Shown piece by piece: positions 51,520-59,768 of a stretch of 64,000 nucleotides of DNA (position 1 is its first letter; each line of letters begins with the position of its first letter). Origin of the DNA: Verrucomicrobiia bacterium (lineage in GTDB: Bacteria > Verrucomicrobiota > Verrucomicrobiia > Opitutales > Cerasicoccaceae); the NCBI GenBank assembly GCA_030425485.1, contig JAUIAM010000019.1, positions 1-64,000 of the forward strand, read 5' to 3'. The position numbers were made by a program, and so were the translations under genes. The notes beneath the pieces were generated by a model that worked only from the letters and a program-made list of their open reading frames with translations, was not told the origin of the DNA and made no database searches.

Positions 51520-52122
51520 ATGATGAGATTACCCCAACTCTTCCTATTCGCGGCGTTCACCCTTGGTCTGGGACTTGCCGTTGCCCAGGGCCAGAACGCT
51601 CCCATTACTGTTGATAACGTAAAATTTAATTCCGGTGTTAATCCCTACGACTGGAACAACATCACCATCAAGCTGCGGGCGAACAATAACCCGGACCCCG
51701 AAGCGATTAACCCCCGCTATGTGGACAATATCACCGTCCGCATGGCCGTGGCTTATGAAACCAAGTCAGAAAATCAAAAGTTCATCGCTTTTGAATGCGA
51801 GGTAAACATTGCCACGATGGAAGTGGGTAAGGACAAGACGTTCGCCCTTTGGATTCCCTACGACATCGTCGAGCGGGGCAATTTCGGTAAAGAGCCCTAT
51901 GGCTGGGCGATTGAGATTCAGGTCGACGGTAAGAAACTGCAGCCTACTCGCGACAACACCTCGAGCAACATCAGCAATGATGCGGCCCTTCAAAGTTTTT
52001 ACAGCAACGCTGTCAACCCAACGGCCAGTGAAAACGAGGGGGTAATGGTTCCTTATTACCTTTCTCCCTACGGCCCAATTGACCGCTCACCGCCCGCCTT
52101 CATCCGTAAGGAGCCCAAATAA
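51520..52122 (+). CDS. Amuc_1102-like pilus-associated protein
   Basis: The 200-residue product has a signal peptide (LPQLFLFAAFTLGLGLAVAQ) and a beta-rich mature domain (APITVDNVKFNSGVNPYDWN, NPRYVDNITVRMAVAYETKS). It is the first gene of the set that in Akkermansia muciniphila encodes Amuc_1102, 1101, 1100, 1099 and 1098, in the same order. I infer orthology from position and pattern. Function is unknown, and the family is tied to a pilus-like or type II secretion-like complex. The ATG at 51520 begins the signal peptide. Eighty-five bases with a stable hairpin (52129-52164) separate it from the PilM-like gene. Confidence 0.75.
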   Translation: MMRLPQLFLFAAFTLGLGLAVAQGQNAPITVDNVKFNSGVNPYDWNNITIKLRANNNPDPEAINPRYVDNITVRMAVAYETKSENQKFIAFECEVNIATMEVGKDKTFALWIPYDIVERGNFGKEPYGWAIEIQVDGKKLQPTRDNTSSNISNDAALQSFYSNAVNPTASENEGVMVPYYLSPYGPIDRSPPAFIRKEPK

Positions 52123-52128
52123 TCGGCT

Positions 52129-52164
52129 GCAACGAATTTGCGCTTAGACAAAGAAATTCGTTGC
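52129..52164 (+). other. 11-bp stem-loop between the Amuc_1102-like and PilM-like genes
   Basis: GCAACGAATTT (52129-52139) pairs with AAATTCGTTGC (52154-52164) across a 14-nt loop. No U-tract follows, so it is not a standard terminator. It may set relative mRNA levels or stability between the first gene and the rest of the pilus operon. Confidence 0.5.
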
Positions 52165-52206
52165 GCTAGCTGATAATACCATTGAGAACGATACCTTTTC
52201 GTCTGC

Positions 52207-53844
52207 ATGAGTTCCCCCAAAACCTTGATAATTAACTGCGGAGCCAGCCACGTCTCTGCCGCAATGTTCACCCAAAACAGCGGCGACCTGGTGCTCGAGG
52301 ATTTCGTCATCGAAGAGCTCGATTACGATTACTCGATCGATGAGGAGTGGCTCGATAGTCTGATGGTGGCCCTGCGCAATATCTGCCACAGCCACAAGCT
52401 CAGCGGTGCTGCCAGCCTGATCGCGCCCGGCTACCAACTGCTGACCAAGACGATCAAGGTGCCGCACGTCGATGATGCCAAGCGCCCGCAGATCATTGCT
52501 TTTGAGGCTCAGCAGAATATCCCGTACCCACTGACTGATGTCGTCTGGGACAATCAGGTCATCGCGGACGACGGGGTCGAAACCGAGGTTATCCTGATCG
52601 CGGTTAAGTCAGACGTCATCAATGGCTTTTGTAAGGAAATCTCCCATACCGGGCTGACCCCGCAGGCCATCCCCGCTGCCTCCATCCTCGATTACAACTC
52701 CTACCTCCTGAACTATCAGGACTCGCAGGAAGACACGCTGATCGTGAACATCGGGGCGCGCTCATCCAATCTGATTTTCTGCAACGAAGACGGGTTCTTT
52801 ATCCGCAACATCGCCCTCGGCGGTAATTCGTTGACCCAGAATCTGGCCGATAGCCTGGGTAAAAAATTCTCCGAAGCCGAAAAGGTTAAGGTCGCCTACT
52901 TCTCCGGGCAGACTAGCTACGAGGCCGACCACCCCTCCGTGCAGATCCTGCAAACCAACGCGGAGAACTTTCAAAAGCGCATGAATCAGGAGATCACGCG
53001 CTCCATCGTGAATTTCCGCCGTCAGCACGGGGCCAAGGCTCCGACTCGCATCCTTCTGACAGGGCGTGGCTCGCTGCTGCCTGACCTGCCGGACTTCCTC
53101 CGCCAGCATCAGAAGATGGAGGTCGAGTACTTTGACCCGCTCAAGAACGTCCACGTCGGTAGCAAGGTTGAAGAGGAATTGCTGGCCGACAGCCGGATCA
53201 GCCTCGGTGAAGTCATCGGTGAAGCCGCGCGTCAGGTCCTGCCCGAGCCGGTCAGCATCAACCTGCTGCCCGCGACCTTGGCCGAAGAGATGCGCTTCGC
53301 CAAGCAGCGCCCGATCATTATCGTGGCCGCCGTATTACTCGCACTGGCCACGATTCCGCCGATCCTCGGCTTCCGCAGCACAGCCAGTCAGTACGAGGCC
53401 GCTACCCGTGCCATCGAGGGTAAGGCTGCCCCGCTACAGAACACACACCGCCAGATTTTAAGCAATCAGGACGAAACCAAGAAGCTCCGGGATGACATCA
53501 CCAACCTGGAGGATCTGGTGAATTCACGGTCTAATTGGATCATTTTCTTTACCGATTTGCAGCAGCGTCTTCAGGACGTACAGGATGTCTGGCTCGAAAG
53601 CCTGGAACTCAATCGAGTGAACGGAAACCGCCTGGACATGACTGGGCGAATCCTTATTACCAACACCGAAGACGATCAGGATGTTTCAAAGCGAGTGAAT
53701 TCTCTGCTCGAAAGCTTTACCGAATCCGACTTCATTGTTGAAGTCGACGACGTGATCCTCGTGCCCGCCTCCAACGATCCGATCGGCGAGCACATCCGCG
53801 AATTCAAATTTACACTTATCGCCAACCCGGAGCGCCCCCTCTAA
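52207..53844 (+). CDS. PilM/PilN-fused pilus assembly protein (Amuc_1101-like)
   Basis: This 545-residue protein has an actin-like PilM ATPase domain: LIINCGASHVSAAMF at the start, LIVNIGARSSNLIFCNEDGFFI, FIRNIALGGNSLTQNLADSL and RILLTGRGSLLPDLPDFL. After about residue 365 there is one membrane helix (IIIVAAVLLALATIPPILGF), a coiled coil and a periplasmic PilN-like domain. PilM and PilN are usually separate genes, and the fusion fits the Amuc_1101 family. The protein would form the cytoplasmic and inner-membrane ring connecting to the secretin via the next two genes. It starts at ATG 52207. Confidence 0.86.
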   Translation: MSSPKTLIINCGASHVSAAMFTQNSGDLVLEDFVIEELDYDYSIDEEWLDSLMVALRNICHSHKLSGAASLIAPGYQLLTKTIKVPHVDDAKRPQIIAFEAQQNIPYPLTDVVWDNQVIADDGVETEVILIAVKSDVINGFCKEISHTGLTPQAIPAASILDYNSYLLNYQDSQEDTLIVNIGARSSNLIFCNEDGFFIRNIALGGNSLTQNLADSLGKKFSEAEKVKVAYFSGQTSYEADHPSVQILQTNAENFQKRMNQEITRSIVNFRRQHGAKAPTRILLTGRGSLLPDLPDFLRQHQKMEVEYFDPLKNVHVGSKVEEELLADSRISLGEVIGEAARQVLPEPVSINLLPATLAEEMRFAKQRPIIIVAAVLLALATIPPILGFRSTASQYEAATRAIEGKAAPLQNTHRQILSNQDETKKLRDDITNLEDLVNSRSNWIIFFTDLQQRLQDVQDVWLESLELNRVNGNRLDMTGRILITNTEDDQDVSKRVNSLLESFTESDFIVEVDDVILVPASNDPIGEHIREFKFTLIANPERPL

Positions 53845-53853
53845 TCGCCTGAG

Positions 53854-54915
53854 ATGGAAAACCTCAAGAAATACCCTGCCTTTTTTGGCCTCCTGGGCCT
53901 CTTCCTGGTCATATTTATTGCCGGGCTGGTCTTTATCTTTTTATCGCTCTCCGCTGCCGGCAAGGCTAAGGAAGACTTCGAGCGCGCCCAGCGTGACCTG
54001 AAAAGTGCGGCCACGCTATCACCGGCCCCCAGCAAGGAAAACCTCGCAGCCTCTGAGCAAAACATTCGTGACCTGGCCGCTGCGCTGGAGCGCCAGATCA
54101 AGGCGACCCGCGGACGCGCTCCCGAGTTGCTCGATCGCCAAAAGGCACCCACGCAACCGGTTACCATGCTCGTGCAATTGGAGAACTTTGCCTCCGACTT
54201 CACCAAGGAAGCCAAAACGATTGCTCCCCAAGGCAGTGAAGATGACGAGACACGCGCCGCAGAGGGCATCAAGCTGCCCGAGAATTTCAAGTTCGGCTTC
54301 GGTCGCTACCTCGATACCGGGCAACAGCCAGATGAGAAGATCATTCCGGAGTTGTTCAAGCAGAAGCAAATCCTCTCTTTCATCCTCCGCCGCCTATACG
54401 ACAGCCAGCCCTTCTCTATCGAGAGCATACAGCGTGAGTCGCTGGTCGAGGTTGTTCCCGAAAAGGGCAATCAGTCAAACCGCCAGCCGCAGCGCAACGA
54501 CAGCAACAGCAACAAGGGCGAGTTCAAGATCGGCGACATTACCGCCGCCGTCCCGGGCGCAATCGAGACGATGGCTTTCCGCCTGGAGTTCACCGGTTAC
54601 ACCCCGACGCTCCGCCAGTTCTTGAAGAAACTGGAAGAGTTCGAACTGCCGCTGGTCGTGCGCAGTGTGGAAGTAAAGCCAGCCAAAACCAGCAAGCCCG
54701 CTGCCAGCAGCAAACCCGCCTCGAACAATCCTTTCGGGTTCGGCTCGCCCGTGGAGACGCAACCAGCGGCCAGCACGGCTAAAACGCTTGATCCCATTGT
54801 TGAGGAAAATCTTTCTCATTTCACCGTCGTGGTTGAGTACATCCAGGTACTGATTAAAGCCCCATCCGACGTCGCTGCTCTGGAGAGCGCCGGCAACTCT
54901 CAATCCGCCCAGTAA
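53854..54915 (+). CDS. Amuc_1100-like pilus-associated membrane protein
   Basis: The 353-residue protein has one N-terminal membrane helix (FFGLLGLFLVIFIAGLVFIF) and a coiled periplasmic part (LAASEQNIRDLAAALERQIK). A globular domain follows whose final third carries PilO-like features (FRLEFTGYTPTLRQFLKKLE, EFELPLVVRSVEVKPAKTSK). It lies between PilM-like and Amuc_1099-like genes, exactly as Amuc_1100 does in Akkermansia, where that protein is exposed and immunologically active in mice. Here orthology is inferred from position, length and pattern. A PilO-type structural role is likely. The gap to the next gene is 12 bases. Confidence 0.82.
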   Translation: MENLKKYPAFFGLLGLFLVIFIAGLVFIFLSLSAAGKAKEDFERAQRDLKSAATLSPAPSKENLAASEQNIRDLAAALERQIKATRGRAPELLDRQKAPTQPVTMLVQLENFASDFTKEAKTIAPQGSEDDETRAAEGIKLPENFKFGFGRYLDTGQQPDEKIIPELFKQKQILSFILRRLYDSQPFSIESIQRESLVEVVPEKGNQSNRQPQRNDSNSNKGEFKIGDITAAVPGAIETMAFRLEFTGYTPTLRQFLKKLEEFELPLVVRSVEVKPAKTSKPAASSKPASNNPFGFGSPVETQPAASTAKTLDPIVEENLSHFTVVVEYIQVLIKAPSDVAALESAGNSQSAQ

Positions 54916-54927
54916 CTGGTCAGACGC

Positions 54928-55890
54928 ATGAAGCAATTCTACGATAAAATCCTCTTGGTTGTCGCCCTGCTGGCTCTCGGTGGGTCAGCCGCTTACTATT
55001 TTATGGGCCAGGGCGAAGCCCCCGACGGCAGCGGCGCGACCAGTGCTCTTAGCGGCAAGGCATATGACTCTCTACCCGCGCCTCAGCCTGTCGCTGGTGG
55101 CAGCACGGAGTGGCCCGAGGCCGTGCATGTTGGCGACGATGTAAACCGTCTCTACCGCGTCTTCACCCCGCCGAAGATTTACCTCGACCCCGAAACGGGC
55201 GAGTTGACTTGGGACGCACCTTTGGTCGAAGGGGGCGGGCCCGTTGAGGTCATTCCCTTTGGCGTGGAGCTGGTTGCGCTCCAGCGCGAACTCTTCCGCA
55301 TCCAGCTTGAGGCTGACTTCGGCTCCAGCACAGGCAGCAACGACGACGCCATCATCCAGCTCTACAATCACGAGAAGGGTGAAAAAATCCTCGGCAGTCC
55401 CGGTGATGAATACCCAGAGCACGAGTTCAAGATCGTTTCCTTCCGCGTTGAGCGCGTGATTCAGGAAGAAGAGGGCTCTACGGTTATTTTCAAGAACCCG
55501 ATCGTGGTCATCGAAGACCTGCGCGCTGGGCAGGAGATCACGCTTTCCGGCGCCGAGCGACTCTACGTCCCCGGCAAGTTCGAGATCGATATGCGCACCG
55601 AAAGCGAGGGCGAGGCACAGACTTTTACCTGGACCGATGCTGGCCAGACCTACGAATCTACCAACGGGGATGTTTTCACATTACTCGAGTTTAACTTTGA
55701 CAATCAAAGCATCACTGTGGAAAAAATGCCCGCTTCCACCGAAGAGGGACAGCCCGAAGCAGAGGTGGAAGTCTTAACCCCAGTCCAACAAACCCCATCA
55801 AAAACATCCGAAGTTGAGGAATCTGAAGAAATTTTTAAGACGGATTCACAACAAGGTGATACTTTGGATGCTAACTTCTTCAATTTTTAA
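54928..55890 (+). CDS. Amuc_1099-like pilus-associated membrane protein
   Basis: The 320-residue product starts with a short cytoplasmic end and a membrane helix (ILLVVALLALGGSAAYYFMG). Beta-rich periplasmic segments follow (EVIPFGVELVALQREL, IVVIEDLRAGQEITLSGAER) and an acidic tail. It occupies the place of Amuc_1099 between the Amuc_1100 and secretin genes. Its size and topology resemble a PilP/GspC-like connector between inner-membrane ring and secretin. It has no recognisable catalytic motif. The ATG at 54928 is only 12 bases from the preceding stop, and 47 bases separate it from the secretin. Confidence 0.78.
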   Translation: MKQFYDKILLVVALLALGGSAAYYFMGQGEAPDGSGATSALSGKAYDSLPAPQPVAGGSTEWPEAVHVGDDVNRLYRVFTPPKIYLDPETGELTWDAPLVEGGGPVEVIPFGVELVALQRELFRIQLEADFGSSTGSNDDAIIQLYNHEKGEKILGSPGDEYPEHEFKIVSFRVERVIQEEEGSTVIFKNPIVVIEDLRAGQEITLSGAERLYVPGKFEIDMRTESEGEAQTFTWTDAGQTYESTNGDVFTLLEFNFDNQSITVEKMPASTEEGQPEAEVEVLTPVQQTPSKTSEVEESEEIFKTDSQQGDTLDANFFNF

Positions 55891-55937
55891 CAGACAGGCT
55901 TAGCCGCCTGGCTTGCCAACAACACCGTTGCCCTAAC

Positions 55938-58697
55938 ATGATCACACTACGACAATTGTTTCGCCTGACAGCGACTTCGAGCCTGACGCTCGCACTTGCA
56001 GCCTCGGCATTCATCACGACGCCTCTGAGCGCTCAGAGCAGCGACACACAGGAGAAGATCAGCCTGATGTCGGCTGCACTTCGTGCGCGGGATGACGGGA
56101 ACCTCCAAGTTGCCAAGCAGAACCTTGAAGAGCTGCTCAAGCTCGCCCCGAATGACACCAACGTACAACGACTGCTCCTCGCCGTGAATAAGGACATCGA
56201 GCGTCGTGATGCAGGCCAGCAAACCGTCTATGGTCAGGCCGCTAATGTCAGTGACTTCTCTCCCACGGGTACGGCTGCACAGTCCACCACTATTATGACC
56301 ATCGGCGAAGCGACTGACTCCAGTGGCGACACGGTTGTGGTCAGTGAGTCGATCACGCAGTCGGGCACCAATCTCGACGCGCTGCTCCAGTCTGAAGCTG
56401 CGAATCAGGAGAAGGCCATCGCTGATGCGAAGGAAGCCATCAAAAAGGCCAAGGACCTCATCAAGGCTGAGCGCTACGAAGAAGCCGAAGCCATGCTTTC
56501 TCTCGTTCAGGGTACGCTCGTGCTCAACAATGCTACCGCTGGCACCATCGCGGCCATTCGCGAGGTACGCGGCGACATCATTCTCGACCAGGGCCAAGCA
56601 GCCCTTGACAATCATGACGCTGCCAAGGCGGCTGAATTCTTGACCCTTTATCGCGACACCCTCGGTGACGACGAGCGCTCACGCGCATTTGCCGCCAAGG
56701 TTACCGCACTTGAGAACAACCCTTGGTACCAAAATCCTGAGGAGTTGAGCCCCGAATTTATTGCAAACCAGGGTGTGGTAGATGAGCTCATCGTTAAGGC
56801 TCGGGCCCAAATGCTTTATGGTGATTACGAAGGTGCTTCCGCTACCCTGCGTGAAATCGAAGCCCGTGACCCGATTAACCCCGCCGCCAAGAGCCTGCAA
56901 ATTCAGATCCTTGAGCAGCTGCGCGAAACCAACTATCTCGACCACTCTAAGACACGTGACGAGATGCTGCACGAAGTTTCCCGCTCCTGGCAGCGCCCGC
57001 AGATTTTTGACCTCGCAACGGGCGTCACTCCTCCTCCGCCTGACGAAGGTGTCCTCGCCAAGCTGCGCAACATCGAAATTCCGCGCGTAAGCTTCTCCGG
57101 TGTTCCGCTCTCCCGCGTGATCGAGACCCTGTCCGAGCTGTCTGTTGAGTATGACACCCAGGCGATTGAGGAAAAGGACCGTGGCGTGAATATCGTTCCG
57201 GCAAGCTGGGCAGGGCAAGACCCGACGGTCAGCCTGACCCTGCGTAACATCAGCTTGGACAAGATCCTCGACTTTGTAACTCAGTCCGTTAACTACACTT
57301 GGGACGTACAGAACGACGCCGTCGTGGTTCGCCCTGGCGATACGGGTGAGTACCTCGAAACCGAGTTCTTCCCGATCTCGCAGGGGGTGGTCATCCGCTT
57401 GACCGGTGTCGGTGACGAAAGCTCATCTTCCGGCTCCAACGATCCGTTCGCGCCAGCCAGCAGCGGCGGCGGTGGTGGTGGCAGTTCCACCACAGATAAG
57501 GAAGACGCCCTGCTGCGCTTCTTCCAGAAGGCCGGTATTCCTTTCGAAAGCACCAGCGGTTCCAGCCTTGCCTACGACGGCACGCAGCTGATCGTCACGC
57601 AGACTCCAAAGAATCTCGAGAAGATGCAGAACATCCTGCGTCGCTACGACCAGACCAAGCAGGTTGAGATCGAAGCCAAGTTCCTCGAAGTGAACCAGGG
57701 TGTCCTCGACGAGGTGAACTTCAACTGGTCGGTGAATACACCTCCTGCACCTGGAAACCGCTCATCCATTACCACTAACAACCGTTCTCTTTCTAGCGCG
57801 TTCAGCATCAATTCCCAGACCAGCAACATCGTCGTTGATGATGGTGTTGGTGCTCCGCTAGCAGTTCCTCAAACTGCACCTGGCATTCCGAATACGATCG
57901 ACCTCGGCTCTGATGGTGGCCTCTCCGCTGAACTTAGTTTCGGTATTTGGGGCGCGAATGTACAGGCTCTCATTTCTGCCCTGTCCCGTAAGGAAGGAAG
58001 TGACCTGCTGAGCAGCCCGCGCCTGACCGTCCTCTCTGGCCGCACCGCCCAGATCGTTGTGGCTCAAGAGCTGCGCTATCCGGAAAACTACTCCGACATT
58101 GAGTCGGAAGTGGGCACCACCAATGCGGTTGGTGGTGGTGGCTCCGCCGGTGTGACCATTACCGCCGGTACACCGCAGGACTTCACCGTCCGCAACGTTG
58201 GTGTGGAAATGGAAGTTACGCCTACGGTCGAAGTGAACGACAACATCTCGCTCAAGCTTGAGCCGCGTGTGACCGAGTTCGAAGGTTTTGTTGAGTACGG
58301 TGGCCAGAGTGTGGCTATCTCGGGTGGTACGACGATCACCGTTCCATCGGGCTTCTATCAGCCGATCTTCAGCACCCGCGAAGTTCGCACGGAGGTAACG
58401 GTTTACGATGGCGCCACGGTGGTCATCGGTGGTCTGACCCGCGAAGAGGTTAAGACTGTGAATGACAAGGTACCGGTACTCGGTGACATCCCGCTCTTGG
58501 GCCGTCTGTTCCAGTCCAAGGGTGAGACTTCCTCAAAGCGTAACCTGCTCATCTTCATCACCGCCAACCTGGTATCTCCCGGTGGTTCCCCGAGCAAGCA
58601 GCGTCTCAAGAACGTTGAGCCGAACTCGCTCTTCCAGAACCCAATCCTGGTTACTCCCGGTGGTGGCGTGAGCCGCGAAATCCGCGAGCAGCAGTAA
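55938..58697 (+). CDS. Secretin (PilQ/GspD family; Amuc_1098-like outer-membrane pore)
   Basis: This 919-residue secretin has a signal peptide (residues 1-33) and N-terminal helical repeats (residues 40 to about 330). It then has a STN/N-domain region (SFSGVPLSRVIETLSELSVE, LDKILDFVTQSVNYTWDVQN) and a low-complexity Ser/Gly linker near 495-520. The secretin core follows (LLSSPRLTVLSGRTAQIVVA) and its signature VPVLGDIPLLGRLFQ near 850. The helical N-terminal part is unlike classical PilQ and fits the Akkermansia Amuc_1098 type. The product would form the outer-membrane channel for the machine encoded upstream. No pilotin is seen. The terminator at 58724-58757 closes the operon. Confidence 0.93.
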   Translation: MITLRQLFRLTATSSLTLALAASAFITTPLSAQSSDTQEKISLMSAALRARDDGNLQVAKQNLEELLKLAPNDTNVQRLLLAVNKDIERRDAGQQTVYGQAANVSDFSPTGTAAQSTTIMTIGEATDSSGDTVVVSESITQSGTNLDALLQSEAANQEKAIADAKEAIKKAKDLIKAERYEEAEAMLSLVQGTLVLNNATAGTIAAIREVRGDIILDQGQAALDNHDAAKAAEFLTLYRDTLGDDERSRAFAAKVTALENNPWYQNPEELSPEFIANQGVVDELIVKARAQMLYGDYEGASATLREIEARDPINPAAKSLQIQILEQLRETNYLDHSKTRDEMLHEVSRSWQRPQIFDLATGVTPPPPDEGVLAKLRNIEIPRVSFSGVPLSRVIETLSELSVEYDTQAIEEKDRGVNIVPASWAGQDPTVSLTLRNISLDKILDFVTQSVNYTWDVQNDAVVVRPGDTGEYLETEFFPISQGVVIRLTGVGDESSSSGSNDPFAPASSGGGGGGSSTTDKEDALLRFFQKAGIPFESTSGSSLAYDGTQLIVTQTPKNLEKMQNILRRYDQTKQVEIEAKFLEVNQGVLDEVNFNWSVNTPPAPGNRSSITTNNRSLSSAFSINSQTSNIVVDDGVGAPLAVPQTAPGIPNTIDLGSDGGLSAELSFGIWGANVQALISALSRKEGSDLLSSPRLTVLSGRTAQIVVAQELRYPENYSDIESEVGTTNAVGGGGSAGVTITAGTPQDFTVRNVGVEMEVTPTVEVNDNISLKLEPRVTEFEGFVEYGGQSVAISGGTTITVPSGFYQPIFSTREVRTEVTVYDGATVVIGGLTREEVKTVNDKVPVLGDIPLLGRLFQSKGETSSKRNLLIFITANLVSPGGSPSKQRLKNVEPNSLFQNPILVTPGGGVSREIREQQ

Positions 58698-58723
58698 GCT
58701 CTGCTTCTGTTAGAAACCTTTCG

Positions 58724-58757
58724 AGCGGCAAGACGTAATGTCTTGCCGCTTTGTTTT
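58724..58757 (+). terminator. Strong intrinsic terminator of the pilus operon
   Basis: AGCGGCAAGAC (58724-58734), GTAAT loop and GTCTTGCCGCT (58740-58750) form an 11-bp perfect stem followed by TTGTTTT. It lies 26 bases after the secretin stop and ends the 51.5-58.7 kb operon. Confidence 0.92.
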
Positions 58758-58776
58758 ATCTACCAAGGCTCTTGAT

Positions 58777-59655
58777 ATGGCGAAAATCCTCCTGCTCGAC
58801 GGCTTCAATCTCGCATTCCGCAGCTACTATGCCCTGCCGGATTTGACCCGCAGTGATGGCTTTCCCACCGGCGCACTCCATGGTTGGGTAAAGACCTTGT
58901 GGAAGCTGGAGGACATGGAGCGTCCGGACCGCATTGCGGTGTTCTTTGATGAGGGCGGCTCCGATCGTCACCTTGAGGTGCTGGCGGATTACAAGGCCAA
59001 CCGGACAGAGATGCCGGAGGCTCTCTCGCAGCAGTTGGAGTCACTGCGTGAGGTTACACGGCTCATGGGGTACCCGGTGGTCTCTCAGCGCGGCGTAGAG
59101 GCTGATGATCTCATTGCATCGGCCGCTCGTAAGCTTGCTTCGGACGAAGAGCGGGTTGTGGTGGTCAGCGCGGACAAGGACCTGGCCCAGCTGGTTTGTG
59201 AGCATATCTGGCAACTGCTGCCCGCGCCAACGGCTAACCCGCGTCTTGGTTGGCGGCGTTTGGACCGCGATGGTGTGGTGGCAAAGTTCGGTGTGCCGCC
59301 GGAGAAAATCCCGGATTACCTGGCTTTGGTCGGCGATAGCTCGGACAACATTCCTGGTGTTGCGGGTGTGGGGCCAAAGACTGCGGCACGCTGGATCACA
59401 GAGTACGGTGACATCGCAGGGATTCTGGCCGCGGCTTCGGCCATCAAGCCACCCCGCTTTCAAGCGCTCTTGCCAGACTGTGGCGAGCTGCTGGACCGTA
59501 ATCTCAAACTGGTCCGTTTGGAGGATACTTTCGATGTCCCGGATTTGGCGGTGAAGGCACCGTCGACCCATGCTTTGAGTGATTTTCTCTCCTCGATGGA
59601 AATGAAGAGTGCAGCAAGCCAAACGATGGATAGATATGGTTTGGGGCTGAGATAG
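58777..59655 (+). CDS. 5'-3' exonuclease (FEN/PolA-N-terminal type)
   Basis: The 292-residue protein is a stand-alone flap-endonuclease-like exonuclease. It has LLLDGFNLAFRSYYALPDL (first aspartate), GVEADDLIASAARKLA, SADKDLAQLV and the H3TH region VGDSSDNIPGVAGVGPKTAA, the usual acidic metal ligands and helix-three-turn-helix. It lacks the polymerase domain of PolA. The enzyme trims 5' flaps during Okazaki processing or repair. The ATG at 58777 begins the conserved fold, while the frame's earlier start at 58738 lies in the terminator. No operon partners follow. Confidence 0.9.
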   Translation: MAKILLLDGFNLAFRSYYALPDLTRSDGFPTGALHGWVKTLWKLEDMERPDRIAVFFDEGGSDRHLEVLADYKANRTEMPEALSQQLESLREVTRLMGYPVVSQRGVEADDLIASAARKLASDEERVVVVSADKDLAQLVCEHIWQLLPAPTANPRLGWRRLDRDGVVAKFGVPPEKIPDYLALVGDSSDNIPGVAGVGPKTAARWITEYGDIAGILAAASAIKPPRFQALLPDCGELLDRNLKLVRLEDTFDVPDLAVKAPSTHALSDFLSSMEMKSAASQTMDRYGLGLR

Positions 59656-59768
59656 CCTGTTTTTACACGGATTTTCCATAAATCGGACGAATTCTTCGGC
59701 TTGGGGGATTAATTCCCCTATTCAAACCTCCGATTATAGTATATATTTGGTATTCACCTTTTTATGAA

